Origin: Anaerotruncus sp. G3(2012)
GTDB taxonomy: Bacteria > Bacillota > Clostridia > Oscillospirales > Ruminococcaceae
Assembly (NCBI RefSeq): GCF_000403395.2
Contig: NZ_KE159658.1
Location: forward strand, 23,627-80,238
Length of the DNA: 56,612 nucleotides
Direction of reading: 5' to 3'
Part shown: positions 8,227 through 15,663 of the stretch, piece by piece
How positions within the stretch are numbered: position 1 is the stretch's first letter
Layout: every line of letters begins with the position of its first letter
Translations under genes and position numbers: made by a program
The notes under the pieces: model-generated
Told to the model about the DNA's origin: nothing
The model's database searches: none
The model's input: the letters and a program-made list of their open reading frames with translations, nothing else

Positions 8227-9276
8227 TCAGGAAATCACCGCCAATGTTGCGCCGGTATAGTAGTGCAGCAGGATTTCGTCAAAGGTGGCACCCTGCCGCG
8301 CCATATAATCCGCGCCGTATTGGGAAAGCCCTACCCCATGCCCGTACCCGCGCACTGTGAAGCAGAACTGGGTACCGTCGCAGGAGATGTCAAAGTCAGC
8401 CGAACGAAGGCCGAGCAGGGAACGCAGGCGGGTCCCGGAGAGGTTCTGCCCGCCCGCCAGAAGGCCGGTAACATATCCCCCCTCTGACCGTTCGGTGATC
8501 TCAAACCATCCGGAGGGGTCTCCGTCGAGCTGCGCGGACGGGCAGGTGGAGCGGACCGCCTGTGCAACCTGCTCCACCGGAAAAAAGGTTTGCGTCTCGT
8601 AGTCGGGAGCGAGTGGGTCCCCGGTGCTCTCGACCGGCACCAGATAGGGTTTTCCGCCCTGCCACACATTGGATGCATCCTCGGTGACCCCGCTGCTCAT
8701 CGAGTGGTACGCCGCAACAATCGGTTCCCCTTCCCAGGTCAGAAGGTAGGCGGCTACCGGGTCGGCCGCGCTGCAAATTGCCTTCCAGTAGGCGTCCGCA
8801 TAGCTGCCATACCGTTCCCGGAATACCTGCTCGGTGGTGTAGCTTCTCCAGTTCTGCGGGTCGGCGGTCAGGTCATACGCCTTGCCCGTATTCTGCGCTT
8901 TGCAGGCAAGCGCATAGGTATGCGCTGCCACTGCCTGGGCCTTCATCGCCTCCGGATGGAAGGTCGGCGGCATCTCAGCCGCCAGCGCGCCGCGCACAAA
9001 CTCCCGCCCGCTGACCGTAAAAATTTCCCCTGTCTGCTCGTCCAGAATCCGGAGCCGGTCGTCCGCCTGCACCACCTGCGAGGGCTGGGGCGGCTCCCCG
9101 GCCCCGGAATCCGAATGTTCGCTGTCCGCCGTCCAGGTGGGCCTCAATGCGGCAGGCGTGTCCTGTGCGGCTGCGGATGAAAGCTCCAGCAGAGGGATCG
9201 GGTGCCGCAGGGCAAGCAGCGGGATCAGAAAGAGCAGGACCGCAAATACCGCATAGTCTGGAAAATTCCTTCGCAT
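8227..9276 (-). CDS. SpoIID/LytB-domain protein
   Basis: A 349-residue secreted or membrane-anchored protein with an N-terminal hydrophobic segment (FAVLLFLIPLLAL). The SpoIID domain contains the GALAAEMPPTFHPEA block with the catalytic-type Glu, QAVAAHTYAL, SGVTEDASNVW, GYGHGVGLSQYGA and the ILLHYYTGA ending. SpoIID is a peptidoglycan lytic transglycosylase used in engulfment during sporulation. The start is the ATG at 9276, preceded by AGGGGGA; upstream codons have no ribosome site. The gene stands alone rather than in a spoIIQ or murA context, so it may be a paralogue rather than the engulfment SpoIID itself. Confidence 0.88.
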   Translation of the reverse strand: MRRNFPDYAVFAVLLFLIPLLALRHPIPLLELSSAAAQDTPAALRPTWTADSEHSDSGAGEPPQPSQVVQADDRLRILDEQTGEIFTVSGREFVRGALAAEMPPTFHPEAMKAQAVAAHTYALACKAQNTGKAYDLTADPQNWRSYTTEQVFRERYGSYADAYWKAICSAADPVAAYLLTWEGEPIVAAYHSMSSGVTEDASNVWQGGKPYLVPVESTGDPLAPDYETQTFFPVEQVAQAVRSTCPSAQLDGDPSGWFEITERSEGGYVTGLLAGGQNLSGTRLRSLLGLRSADFDISCDGTQFCFTVRGYGHGVGLSQYGADYMARQGATFDEILLHYYTGATLAVIS

Positions 9277-9589
9277 GGTGGTTCCCCCTGAATCTGATGA
9301 TAGAGTCAACACACACCCATTGGATGTGCAATGCGAAACAAAGCCGCCAGAGGCGGCTCTCTGCGGCCAAAAGGACGCAGGCTTCCAAAGAAGGGTTTGA
9401 TTTTGGAAGCATTTCGGTGATAGTTCCATTTTATGCGGGGGAAACAGGGGACAGTACACTTTGTCCGGATTTTGTGCCCGGATGCATCTTGACCATTTTT
9501 CGGGTAAACTGTATAATAAACAGGTCATACCAATCTAATCTTATCCTGCCGGGCATCCGGTCCGGCATCCGCGGCAGGACCGCGGCGAA
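9277..9589. other. Intergenic region with repeat A remnant
   Basis: This 313-bp divergent gap contains a degenerate repeat A relic (about 9325-9412: GCCGCCAGAGGCGG and GGCTTCCAAAG pieces), an ACAGGGGACAGT/CTTTGTCC segment near 9448-9470 reminiscent of REP-type palindromes, and the promoter for the gene at 9590. No gene was seen. Confidence 0.4.
9489..9517 (+). promoter_or_regulatory. Sigma-A promoter
   Basis: TTGACC (9489-9494), 17-bp spacer, TATAAT (9512-9517): near consensus. It drives the membrane protein starting at 9590. Confidence 0.75.
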
Positions 9590-10438
9590 ATGGAGCGTCT
9601 TATGAACCGGAAACTGTTGCATCTGTATTTTATTGGGTTTACAGCCGTCTGCACTGTCCTGCGCCTTTTCCTGAAATTTGCCTCGGTCGATCCGCTGACC
9701 GGCTACTACGAGGGTTATGGCGCGGTCGTTTGGCTTTTCAACCTGCTTCTGCTGGCGGGCATCGGGGGATGCCTGCTTCTTGGATGGCTCCAACCGAGAA
9801 GGTCGTATCTTCCGGTATCCCGTATCCGGCGGATGGCAGCCGTATTGGTGGGGGTTGCCTGCTTTCCGGCCGGGGTTTCAGGGCTGGCGGCACAGTCCGG
9901 CCAGCTTGAGATGCTGCAGGGGGCGATTACCATGCCGGCATTGATTGCCGCGTTGGTGGTTACGCTGGTTTCGTTCCTCTGCCTCGGGATAGCGCCATTT
10001 GTAACGGGCGGGCTTTTCCTGATGATCGCGCGGCGCACAGAAGATTCGCAGTCCAGGCCAATACACGGACTGCTCCTGCTGGTGCCGCTTGCCTGGCAGG
10101 TGGCGCTGCTGCTCTCCTCATTTATGGAATACACGGCCATACGCAGCGTTTCCGACCAGATGCTCACGACGGTAATGCTGATCCTGCTTGCGCCGTTTCT
10201 GCTCGCACATGCGCGGGTGCTCGGCCAGATCGACCCGGATCGGGGGGCCAGACAGGCGGTCGTATTCGGGCTTCCGTTTGCGTTGGTTGCGTTCTGTGCC
10301 TGCATGGGAATGCTCGCCGCATCGCTTGCAGGGCGGGGTGTTACAGTGGCTCCGTCGCCGGTCTTTTCCGCGTTTTACCTGTTTTTCGGCATCTATGCGG
10401 CTGCTTTCTGTCTGGAACTCACACCCGTCAAAGGGTGA
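9590..10438 (+). CDS. Hypothetical polytopic membrane protein
   Basis: A 282-residue protein with about seven predicted membrane segments (for example LHLYFIGFTAVCTVL, LFNLLLLAGIGGCLLLGW, LVVTLVSFLCLGIAPFV). I do not recognise a family or catalytic motif. The ATG lacks a strong ribosome site; a second in-frame ATG four codons on (9602) is equally possible. It has a near-consensus promoter and its own terminator, so it is a single-gene unit. Confidence 0.7.
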   Translation: MERLMNRKLLHLYFIGFTAVCTVLRLFLKFASVDPLTGYYEGYGAVVWLFNLLLLAGIGGCLLLGWLQPRRSYLPVSRIRRMAAVLVGVACFPAGVSGLAAQSGQLEMLQGAITMPALIAALVVTLVSFLCLGIAPFVTGGLFLMIARRTEDSQSRPIHGLLLLVPLAWQVALLLSSFMEYTAIRSVSDQMLTTVMLILLAPFLLAHARVLGQIDPDRGARQAVVFGLPFALVAFCACMGMLAASLAGRGVTVAPSPVFSAFYLFFGIYAAAFCLELTPVKG

Positions 10439-10512
10439 ACCGGCAGGCATTGCGCGTACAGCGCGAAGAAAAAGCGTAAACTGTTTTGATAGGGACAGGC
10501 GCGCTGAAATAG

Positions 10513-10544
10513 AAAAACGAGAGGGAAATTCCCTCTCGTTTTTT
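10513..10544. terminator. Bidirectional Rho-independent terminator
   Basis: AACGAGAGGG-AAATT-CCCTCTCGTT followed by TTTT on the plus side and preceded by an A-run that serves the minus strand. It separates convergent genes. Confidence 0.85.
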
Positions 10545-10642
10545 ATAACCCAATTATAAGGTCAAGAAGCCGAAATCCTTTTCGCTCCCACGGCGAGACC
10601 ATCGCAGAAGCAGCCATCCGATCTGTTTTGTATGCGGGCGGG

Positions 10643-11416
10643 TTATGCTGCCGGCTGTGCGGAGGAGCTGCTTTCCGAGGAGGATAGGATCTCCACAGTG
10701 GAAGAAGTATCACGCGGTACATCCCGGATTGCAACCAGCTGGAAATGGTCCTTGACCCGGACCAGCTCGTACATCATATGTTTGTTCTGGGTGCTGGGGC
10801 CGCTCGCTGCCGGACGTCCGCCCGCCTGCGTCCATGCGGTTGCCGGCGGGACATACTCGACCTCAAGGGTGTAGCTGTCCCCCTTCTTGACTACGCTCAG
10901 AACATTCGGGCTGGGGCCGGCCTCCATGGTGGTGGGGATATAGTAGGTCTTGCTCTCATCGTCGTAGACATAGGTTGTCTCGTAGTCACCAAACGTCTGG
11001 TGGTGCAGCTCGACTTCGGGGCCGAACAATCGCGCACAGGCGACGTCAATGTCCGAAGCGGGCACAATCAGACGCAGGTTGGTGTCGTTGTCGAACTGAT
11101 AGCTGTCCCGCTTCTCGCCCAGCAGGGCGCTCCACATGGACGATTGCAGCAGGAAAAGCGGGTCGGCGTCGACCGCATTTTCAAACGGGACCGGGTCGAA
11201 CATCAGCACAGGCGCGATGATTCTGCCGAACTCCTCCTTTTCGCCCGAGTTGTCGAGCATGGCGCGGGTAAAATTCACGCAGAATACCGCGACCGAGATC
11301 AGCCCAATCAGCATCAGGAGAAGAAAGAGCGTCCCCACCGGAGCGGCGTATTTGTTTTTCCGGGGCTGCATCCGCTCGCCCAGATCGGGGCGGCCCCCGG
11401 GTTGGTTTTTTGCCAT
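10643..11416 (-). CDS. Anchored extracytoplasmic protein, unknown function
   Basis: A 257-residue protein with a basic cytoplasmic head, one membrane segment (GTLFLLLMLIGLISVAVFCV) and an outside domain ending in a Ser-rich tail. No recognised domain. It is the last gene of the proline operon: an upstream in-frame ATG at 11431 overlaps the proA stop by 4 nt, but the ATG at 11416 has the ribosome site AAAGGGA and is preferred. Function is unknown; its place behind proBA is a common type of arrangement and does not by itself imply a role in proline metabolism. Confidence 0.75.
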   Translation of the reverse strand: MAKNQPGGRPDLGERMQPRKNKYAAPVGTLFLLLMLIGLISVAVFCVNFTRAMLDNSGEKEEFGRIIAPVLMFDPVPFENAVDADPLFLLQSSMWSALLGEKRDSYQFDNDTNLRLIVPASDIDVACARLFGPEVELHHQTFGDYETTYVYDDESKTYYIPTTMEAGPSPNVLSVVKKGDSYTLEVEYVPPATAWTQAGGRPAASGPSTQNKHMMYELVRVKDHFQLVAIRDVPRDTSSTVEILSSSESSSSAQPAA

Positions 11417-11427
11417 AGTATTCCCTT

Positions 11428-12675
11428 TCATGTTCGAATTTGACCGCTTCCGGTCACGATGTATTTACAGGAGGTCAGTTCAGCCAGCCCCATCGGCCCC
11501 CGCGCGTGGAGCTTCTGGGTCGAAATACCGATCTCGGCGCCGAATCCGAACTCCCCGCCGTCGGTGAACCGGGTCGATGCGTTGACATAGACCGCTGCCG
11601 CGTCAATCTCTGCGGTAAACCGCTGTGCGTTTGCAAAATGGTTGGTCAGGATCGCTTCCGAATGTCCGGTTGTGTAGGTGCGGATGTGCTCGATTGCCTC
11701 GTCAAGCGAATCCACCACCCGCAAGGCTAGGATATAGTCGTCAAACTCGGTGGCATAGTCCTCGTCGGACGCGGGCAGGGCCTGCGGCAGGATCGCCCGG
11801 GTGCGCGCGCAGCCTCGCAGTTCCACCTGGTGTTCGGCCAGCTTTTCCGCGAGCGCGGGCAGGAACTGATCGGCAATCCGGCTGTGCACCAGCACCGTCT
11901 CCACCGCGTTACAAACCGACGGGCGGGAGGTCTTGGCATTGTCACAGATTGCGACTGCCTGCGTGAGGTCGGCGGATGCATCAACAAAGATATGGCAGTT
12001 GCCCGCGCCGGTCTCGATCACCGGGACGGTCGCATTTTCGACCACCGCGCGGATCAGCCCCTTGCCGCCGCGCGGGATCAACACATCCAGGTAGCCGTTC
12101 AGGTTCATCAGGTCGTTGGCCGAGTCGCGGCTGGTATCGGTCACAAGCAGGATACAGTCGTGGGGGAGCCCGGCGCCCCCGAGCGCACCGCACATGATCT
12201 GTGCAAGCGCTGTATTGGAGTGGATCGCTTCCTTGCCGCCCCGCAGGATACAAACGTTGGAGGATTTGAGGCAGAGACACGCCGCGTCAACTGTGACATT
12301 GGGGCGCGCTTCAAAGATCATCCCGACCACCCCAATCGGGGTGCGCACCTTCTCGATTTTCAACCCGTTTGGACGGGTGCCGCCATCTATGACCTGCCCA
12401 ACCGGGTCAGGCAGGCCGATCAGGTCACGCACCGCCCCGGCGATCCCCTCAATACGGGCCGCGGTCAGCCGCAGGCGGTCCTGCAATGATTCGGACATCC
12501 CGTTTTGCGCCGCAGCTTTCAGATCCTCCTCATTGGCCGCGAGGATTTCCGGGATATGTGCGCAGAGCGCGTCCGCAATCGCCGCAAGCGCGGCGTTTTT
12601 CTGCGCTGTGGATGCACAGGAGAGGGTGCGGGAAGCGGCCTTCGCACGCTTGCCCAGTTCAGTCAAACGGTTCAT
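11428..12675 (-). CDS. proA: Gamma-glutamyl phosphate reductase
   Basis: A 415-residue NADPH-dependent aldehyde-dehydrogenase-fold enzyme that reduces glutamyl-5-phosphate to the semialdehyde, the second step of proline synthesis. Motifs: SSNVCILRGGKEAIHSN, IPRGGKGLIRAV, VIETGAGNCHIFVD, the catalytic Cys in RPSVCNAVETV, and FGFGAEIGISTQKLHARGP. The start is taken as ATG 12675 (AAAGGCGG 8 nt upstream); an in-frame GTG at 12684 is the alternative. It lies 15 nt behind proB. Confidence 0.95.
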   Translation of the reverse strand: MNRLTELGKRAKAASRTLSCASTAQKNAALAAIADALCAHIPEILAANEEDLKAAAQNGMSESLQDRLRLTAARIEGIAGAVRDLIGLPDPVGQVIDGGTRPNGLKIEKVRTPIGVVGMIFEARPNVTVDAACLCLKSSNVCILRGGKEAIHSNTALAQIMCGALGGAGLPHDCILLVTDTSRDSANDLMNLNGYLDVLIPRGGKGLIRAVVENATVPVIETGAGNCHIFVDASADLTQAVAICDNAKTSRPSVCNAVETVLVHSRIADQFLPALAEKLAEHQVELRGCARTRAILPQALPASDEDYATEFDDYILALRVVDSLDEAIEHIRTYTTGHSEAILTNHFANAQRFTAEIDAAAVYVNASTRFTDGGEFGFGAEIGISTQKLHARGPMGLAELTSCKYIVTGSGQIRT

Positions 12676-12690
12676 CCTGTCCACCGCCTT

Positions 12691-13497
12691 TCAATCGTTG
12701 TGCGGCGCCATGAACCAGGTCCCAACCTCTTCCCCGTCCAGCAAACGATAGAGGTCGTTTGGGTTCGCGCCGTTCAGAATCAGCATTTCGGCCCCATGCG
12801 ACACCGCGAGCTGTGCCGCCCGGATTTTGGTAACCATACCGCCGGTGCCGCGTGCACTGCCTGCGCCCGAAGCCATCGCTTCGATCTCGGGGGTGAGCCG
12901 TTCCACACAGGGAATCAGCTGGGCGTCCGGGTTGGTGCGGGGATTGTCAGTGTAAAGCCCGTCGATGTCGCTCAACAGGATCAGCAGGTCGGCCTCAATC
13001 AGTACACTGACAACCGCTGACAGGGTATCGTTGTCACCAAACGATCCGCCGGCCTCGATCTCTTCGGTTGCGACCGAGTCGTTTTCGTTGACAATCGGCA
13101 GAATATTCATCTCAAGCAGCCGATGGAAGGTATTTTGCAGGTTCTGCTTGCGGACGGGATTGTCCACATCCTCGCGGGTCAGCAGAATCTGGGCGGTGAC
13201 ATGGTTGTATTCGGAAAACAGCTTGTCGTAAATGTACATCAGTTCGCACTGGCCAATCGCGGCGACCGCCTGTTTGCCGGGCATGTCCTGCGGTTTTTCA
13301 CGCAGGCCGAGCTTGCCCACGCCGACCGCCTGCGCGCCCGAGCTGACCAGCACCAGTTCCCGCCCGCTGTTTTTGATGTCGGCAAGCACCTTGACCAGTG
13401 CTTCGACACAGCGGATGTTGAGCAGGCCGCTCGGATGGGTGAGGGTGGAGGAACCGATCTTGACCACCACCCGCTTGACGTTGGAAAAATCGCGCAT
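12691..13497 (-). CDS. proB: Glutamate 5-kinase (short form)
   Basis: A 268-residue amino-acid-kinase-fold enzyme that phosphorylates glutamate to glutamyl-5-phosphate, the regulated first step of proline synthesis. Visible: VVVKIGSSTLTH, VSSGAQAVGVG, PIVNENDSV, FGDNDTLSA, LLSDIDGLYTDNP and GTGGMVTKI. It lacks the C-terminal PUA domain found in the roughly 370-residue enzymes, as in many Firmicutes. The ATG lies 2 nt after the preceding stop and uses an AGGTG ribosome site inside the upstream gene. Confidence 0.95.
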   Translation of the reverse strand: MRDFSNVKRVVVKIGSSTLTHPSGLLNIRCVEALVKVLADIKNSGRELVLVSSGAQAVGVGKLGLREKPQDMPGKQAVAAIGQCELMYIYDKLFSEYNHVTAQILLTREDVDNPVRKQNLQNTFHRLLEMNILPIVNENDSVATEEIEAGGSFGDNDTLSAVVSVLIEADLLILLSDIDGLYTDNPRTNPDAQLIPCVERLTPEIEAMASGAGSARGTGGMVTKIRAAQLAVSHGAEMLILNGANPNDLYRLLDGEEVGTWFMAPHND

Positions 13498-13499
13498 AT

Positions 13500-14792
13500 T
13501 TACACCTTCTTTTTGGTTTCCTCCGGCTCGGATTCCTCCGGCGCCGGGGGTTGTTTCTCCACCAGCAGGCTGAGCACCCGCTGTTCCTCGACCAGCTGGA
13601 CGGTAACCGTCAGCGGTCCATAGACGTACTGTTCGCCCGCTTCGGGGATATGCCCGAGCATCTCAAGCGCCCAGCCGCCAACCGTATTGTAGTCGCTGTC
13701 AAACGTCCGGTCGTCGATTTCAAGAGCCTCGAGCAGCTCAAACACGTTCATGTCGCCGCTCACCCGCCAGACGTTTTCTCCGGCTTCGACCAGCTCATCG
13801 ACCACCTCGTCGCTCTCGTCCCAGATGTCGCCCACCAGCTGTTCGAGCACATCCTCCATTGTGACGATGCCCATAGTGCCGCCGTAGTCGTCGGTCACCA
13901 CAGCCAGATGCAGCTTTTTGGCCTTCAGTTCGGTGAGCAGGGCAGAAATCCGCATGGTCTTGTGCACGTAAACGCAGTCGGTCAGCAGATGGGAAAGCGC
14001 TTTGGCGTCGTTAAGCACCACCGCCTTGAGCAGGTCGCGCACCTGAAGCACCCCGATGATATTGTCCACCGTCCCGCGGTAGACCGGGATCCGGGAGAAA
14101 TGGGCCTCCATCACCGCCTTGAGCGCTTCCTCCATGGGGGTATCGACGTCGATCGCGGTGAGGTCCACACGGGGGGTGAGGATTTCCTGTACAGTGATCT
14201 CGTCAAACTCGAGCGCCGAGCGGACGAGGTCGCTCTCCTGTTCCTCGAGCACCCCCTCCTGCTCGATCGACTCGACAATGTATTTTAGCTCTTCCTCGGT
14301 GACCGAAGGCTGTGCCTCGCCGCCCTTGAACGCCCGGAGTGCAATCTCCTTGATCCCGATGAAAATCCAGACCACCGGCGAGAGCAGCTTCATCAGGAAG
14401 GAGAGCAGGCCGCTCACCTTGAGGGCGATCTGCTCACTGTTCTCTTTCGCGAGGGTTTTGGGAAGGATTTCCCCGAAGATCAGCACCACCACCGTCATGA
14501 CGATGGTGGCGGCAGCCGGGCCATACGCGTTGCCGAGCAGGGCGGTCGCAACCACTGTCGCGATCGAGGCGCTTGCCATATTGACCACATTGTTGCCGAC
14601 GAGGATCGTCGAGAGGGTGCGGTCAAAATTTTCGGCGATTTGAAGCGCGCGTTTGGCGCGCTTATCGCCGTTGTCGGCATAATTTTTCATGCGGATCTTG
14701 TTGAGAGAGGAGAACGCGGTCTCACTCGCCGAGAAAAAAGCGGAAAAAGCAATCAACAAAAGCAGAATCAACCAGGATATGCCACTGTCCAA
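13500..14792 (-). CDS. CNNM/CBS-domain transporter-like protein (HlyC/CorC family)
   Basis: About 430 residues: an N-terminal CNNM (DUF21) membrane domain with three or four segments (SWLILLLLIAFSAFFSASETAFSSL, IVMTVVVLIFGEILPKTLA), two CBS domains (EILTPRVDLTAID..., LSHLLTDCVYVHKTM...) and a C-terminal CorC_HlyC domain. The family is linked to magnesium/cation efflux and salt sensitivity; the old haemolysin name is misleading. No ATG is near the N-terminus: TTG at 14792 has GGAGG 11 nt upstream, while TTG at 14810 has none. First gene of the proBA operon. Confidence 0.88.
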   Translation of the reverse strand: MDSGISWLILLLLIAFSAFFSASETAFSSLNKIRMKNYADNGDKRAKRALQIAENFDRTLSTILVGNNVVNMASASIATVVATALLGNAYGPAAATIVMTVVVLIFGEILPKTLAKENSEQIALKVSGLLSFLMKLLSPVVWIFIGIKEIALRAFKGGEAQPSVTEEELKYIVESIEQEGVLEEQESDLVRSALEFDEITVQEILTPRVDLTAIDVDTPMEEALKAVMEAHFSRIPVYRGTVDNIIGVLQVRDLLKAVVLNDAKALSHLLTDCVYVHKTMRISALLTELKAKKLHLAVVTDDYGGTMGIVTMEDVLEQLVGDIWDESDEVVDELVEAGENVWRVSGDMNVFELLEALEIDDRTFDSDYNTVGGWALEMLGHIPEAGEQYVYGPLTVTVQLVEEQRVLSLLVEKQPPAPEESEPEETKKKV

Positions 14793-14873
14793 ACGAAAAC
14801 CAACCTCCAAAATGTTTCATAATTCTTGTCTTGGTTATTTTTATGCCGGCGGAAAACCGAAAAGACTGATTAC

Positions 14874-14902
14874 ACTATAGCAAATTTTCCATCCGGCTAC
14901 AA
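14874..14902 (-). promoter_or_regulatory. Promoter of the CNNM-proB-proA operon
   Basis: On the minus strand TTGTAG (14902-14897), 17 bp, TATAGT (14879-14874) with an extended -10 TG. It lies about 80 bp before the TTG start. Confidence 0.45.
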
Positions 14903-14942
14903 TCAATTTTAGCATAAGTTTATGAAAAATTCAATCTCTGTA

Positions 14943-15437
14943 TCAGCAGACGCTAAGCCGCAGCTCGTAAAACTGCCGCACCCATGCTGGGTCTGATTGG
15001 TATGCCGCCGCATCCGCAATCGCTTGCAGGGTCCGTTTCCCCAGCCGCCTGTCCATGACTGCAAAAACCCTGACGAGAGGGTTTTCGGATGCAAGCGCCT
15101 GTTGGATGGGTAGGTTGAGATAAGAGAGCGCCGCTTCTAGAAAATCCATCTCGCTATAGGTACCGTCTTTTGCCCACTTTTCTTTTAGTGCTGCATTCCC
15201 ATCGTCCCAGACGCCGGTTTCTTTCCAGCGCTGGTGGAGGTCCCATTCCCGCAGATAACCGTCCATCCAGGTAAAACCCGCGATCTCTTTGCCGTCCAAG
15301 CGGATCGACGCCCGGCCATAGGCGTTATGCACCGCATGGTACCGGGTGAGGAAATAGGAGACCCGCCCTTGCAGCGGCGCGCACAGGAAACTTTGCAGCT
15401 GTTTGTTGAGCCCGGACCAGGATTTGTAATGGTTGAT
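14943..15437 (-). CDS. Conserved hypothetical protein with apparent AUC start
   Basis: The reading frame codes for a soluble protein of about 164 residues beginning near INHYKSWSGLNKQLQSFL and ending YELRLSVC. The opening resembles the small uncharacterised SF0329-type family, from memory and uncertain. No ATG, GTG or TTG lies at the right place: a perfect AGGAGG (15451-15446) is followed after 8 nt by ATC at 15437-15435. The first standard in-frame start, GTG at 15332, would remove 35 well-conserved-looking residues and has no ribosome site. Repeat A copy A3 abuts the ribosome site, so insertion may have changed the start. Confidence 0.6.
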   Translation of the reverse strand: MNHYKSWSGLNKQLQSFLCAPLQGRVSYFLTRYHAVHNAYGRASIRLDGKEIAGFTWMDGYLREWDLHQRWKETGVWDDGNAALKEKWAKDGTYSEMDFLEAALSYLNLPIQQALASENPLVRVFAVMDRRLGKRTLQAIADAAAYQSDPAWVRQFYELRLSVC

Positions 15438-15455
15438 CTTTTTCTCCTCCTTTTG

Positions 15456-15618
15456 CAGGGGGCTTTTTCTCTTGCAAAAAGCCCCCTCTTGCCGCTTCGC
15501 GGCAATTCACCCGAAAAAAGCGCTTCTCAGGATAAAGTGTTCCGCGTCCTGCGGGACGCGGCGAGGGCTCTGCCCCTCGACCCCGCGATTTTTTGAAAAA
15601 AATCGAGTAAAACTTTTG
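15456..15618 (-). repeat. Repeat A, full copy (A3)
   Basis: Reads in the same direction as pnp, directly downstream of it. All five hairpins are intact: CGATTTTTT/AAAAAATCG; CGAGGG-GCAGAG-CCCTCG; CCGCGTCC-CGCA-GGACGCGG; TTGCCGC-GAA-GCGGCAA; and GGGGGCTTTTT-GCAAGAG-AAAAAGCCCCC. Confidence 0.9.
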
Positions 15619-15663
15619 GTTGAAACAAAGCAACGGCGCGGATTCGACCGCGCCGTTTGCTCT

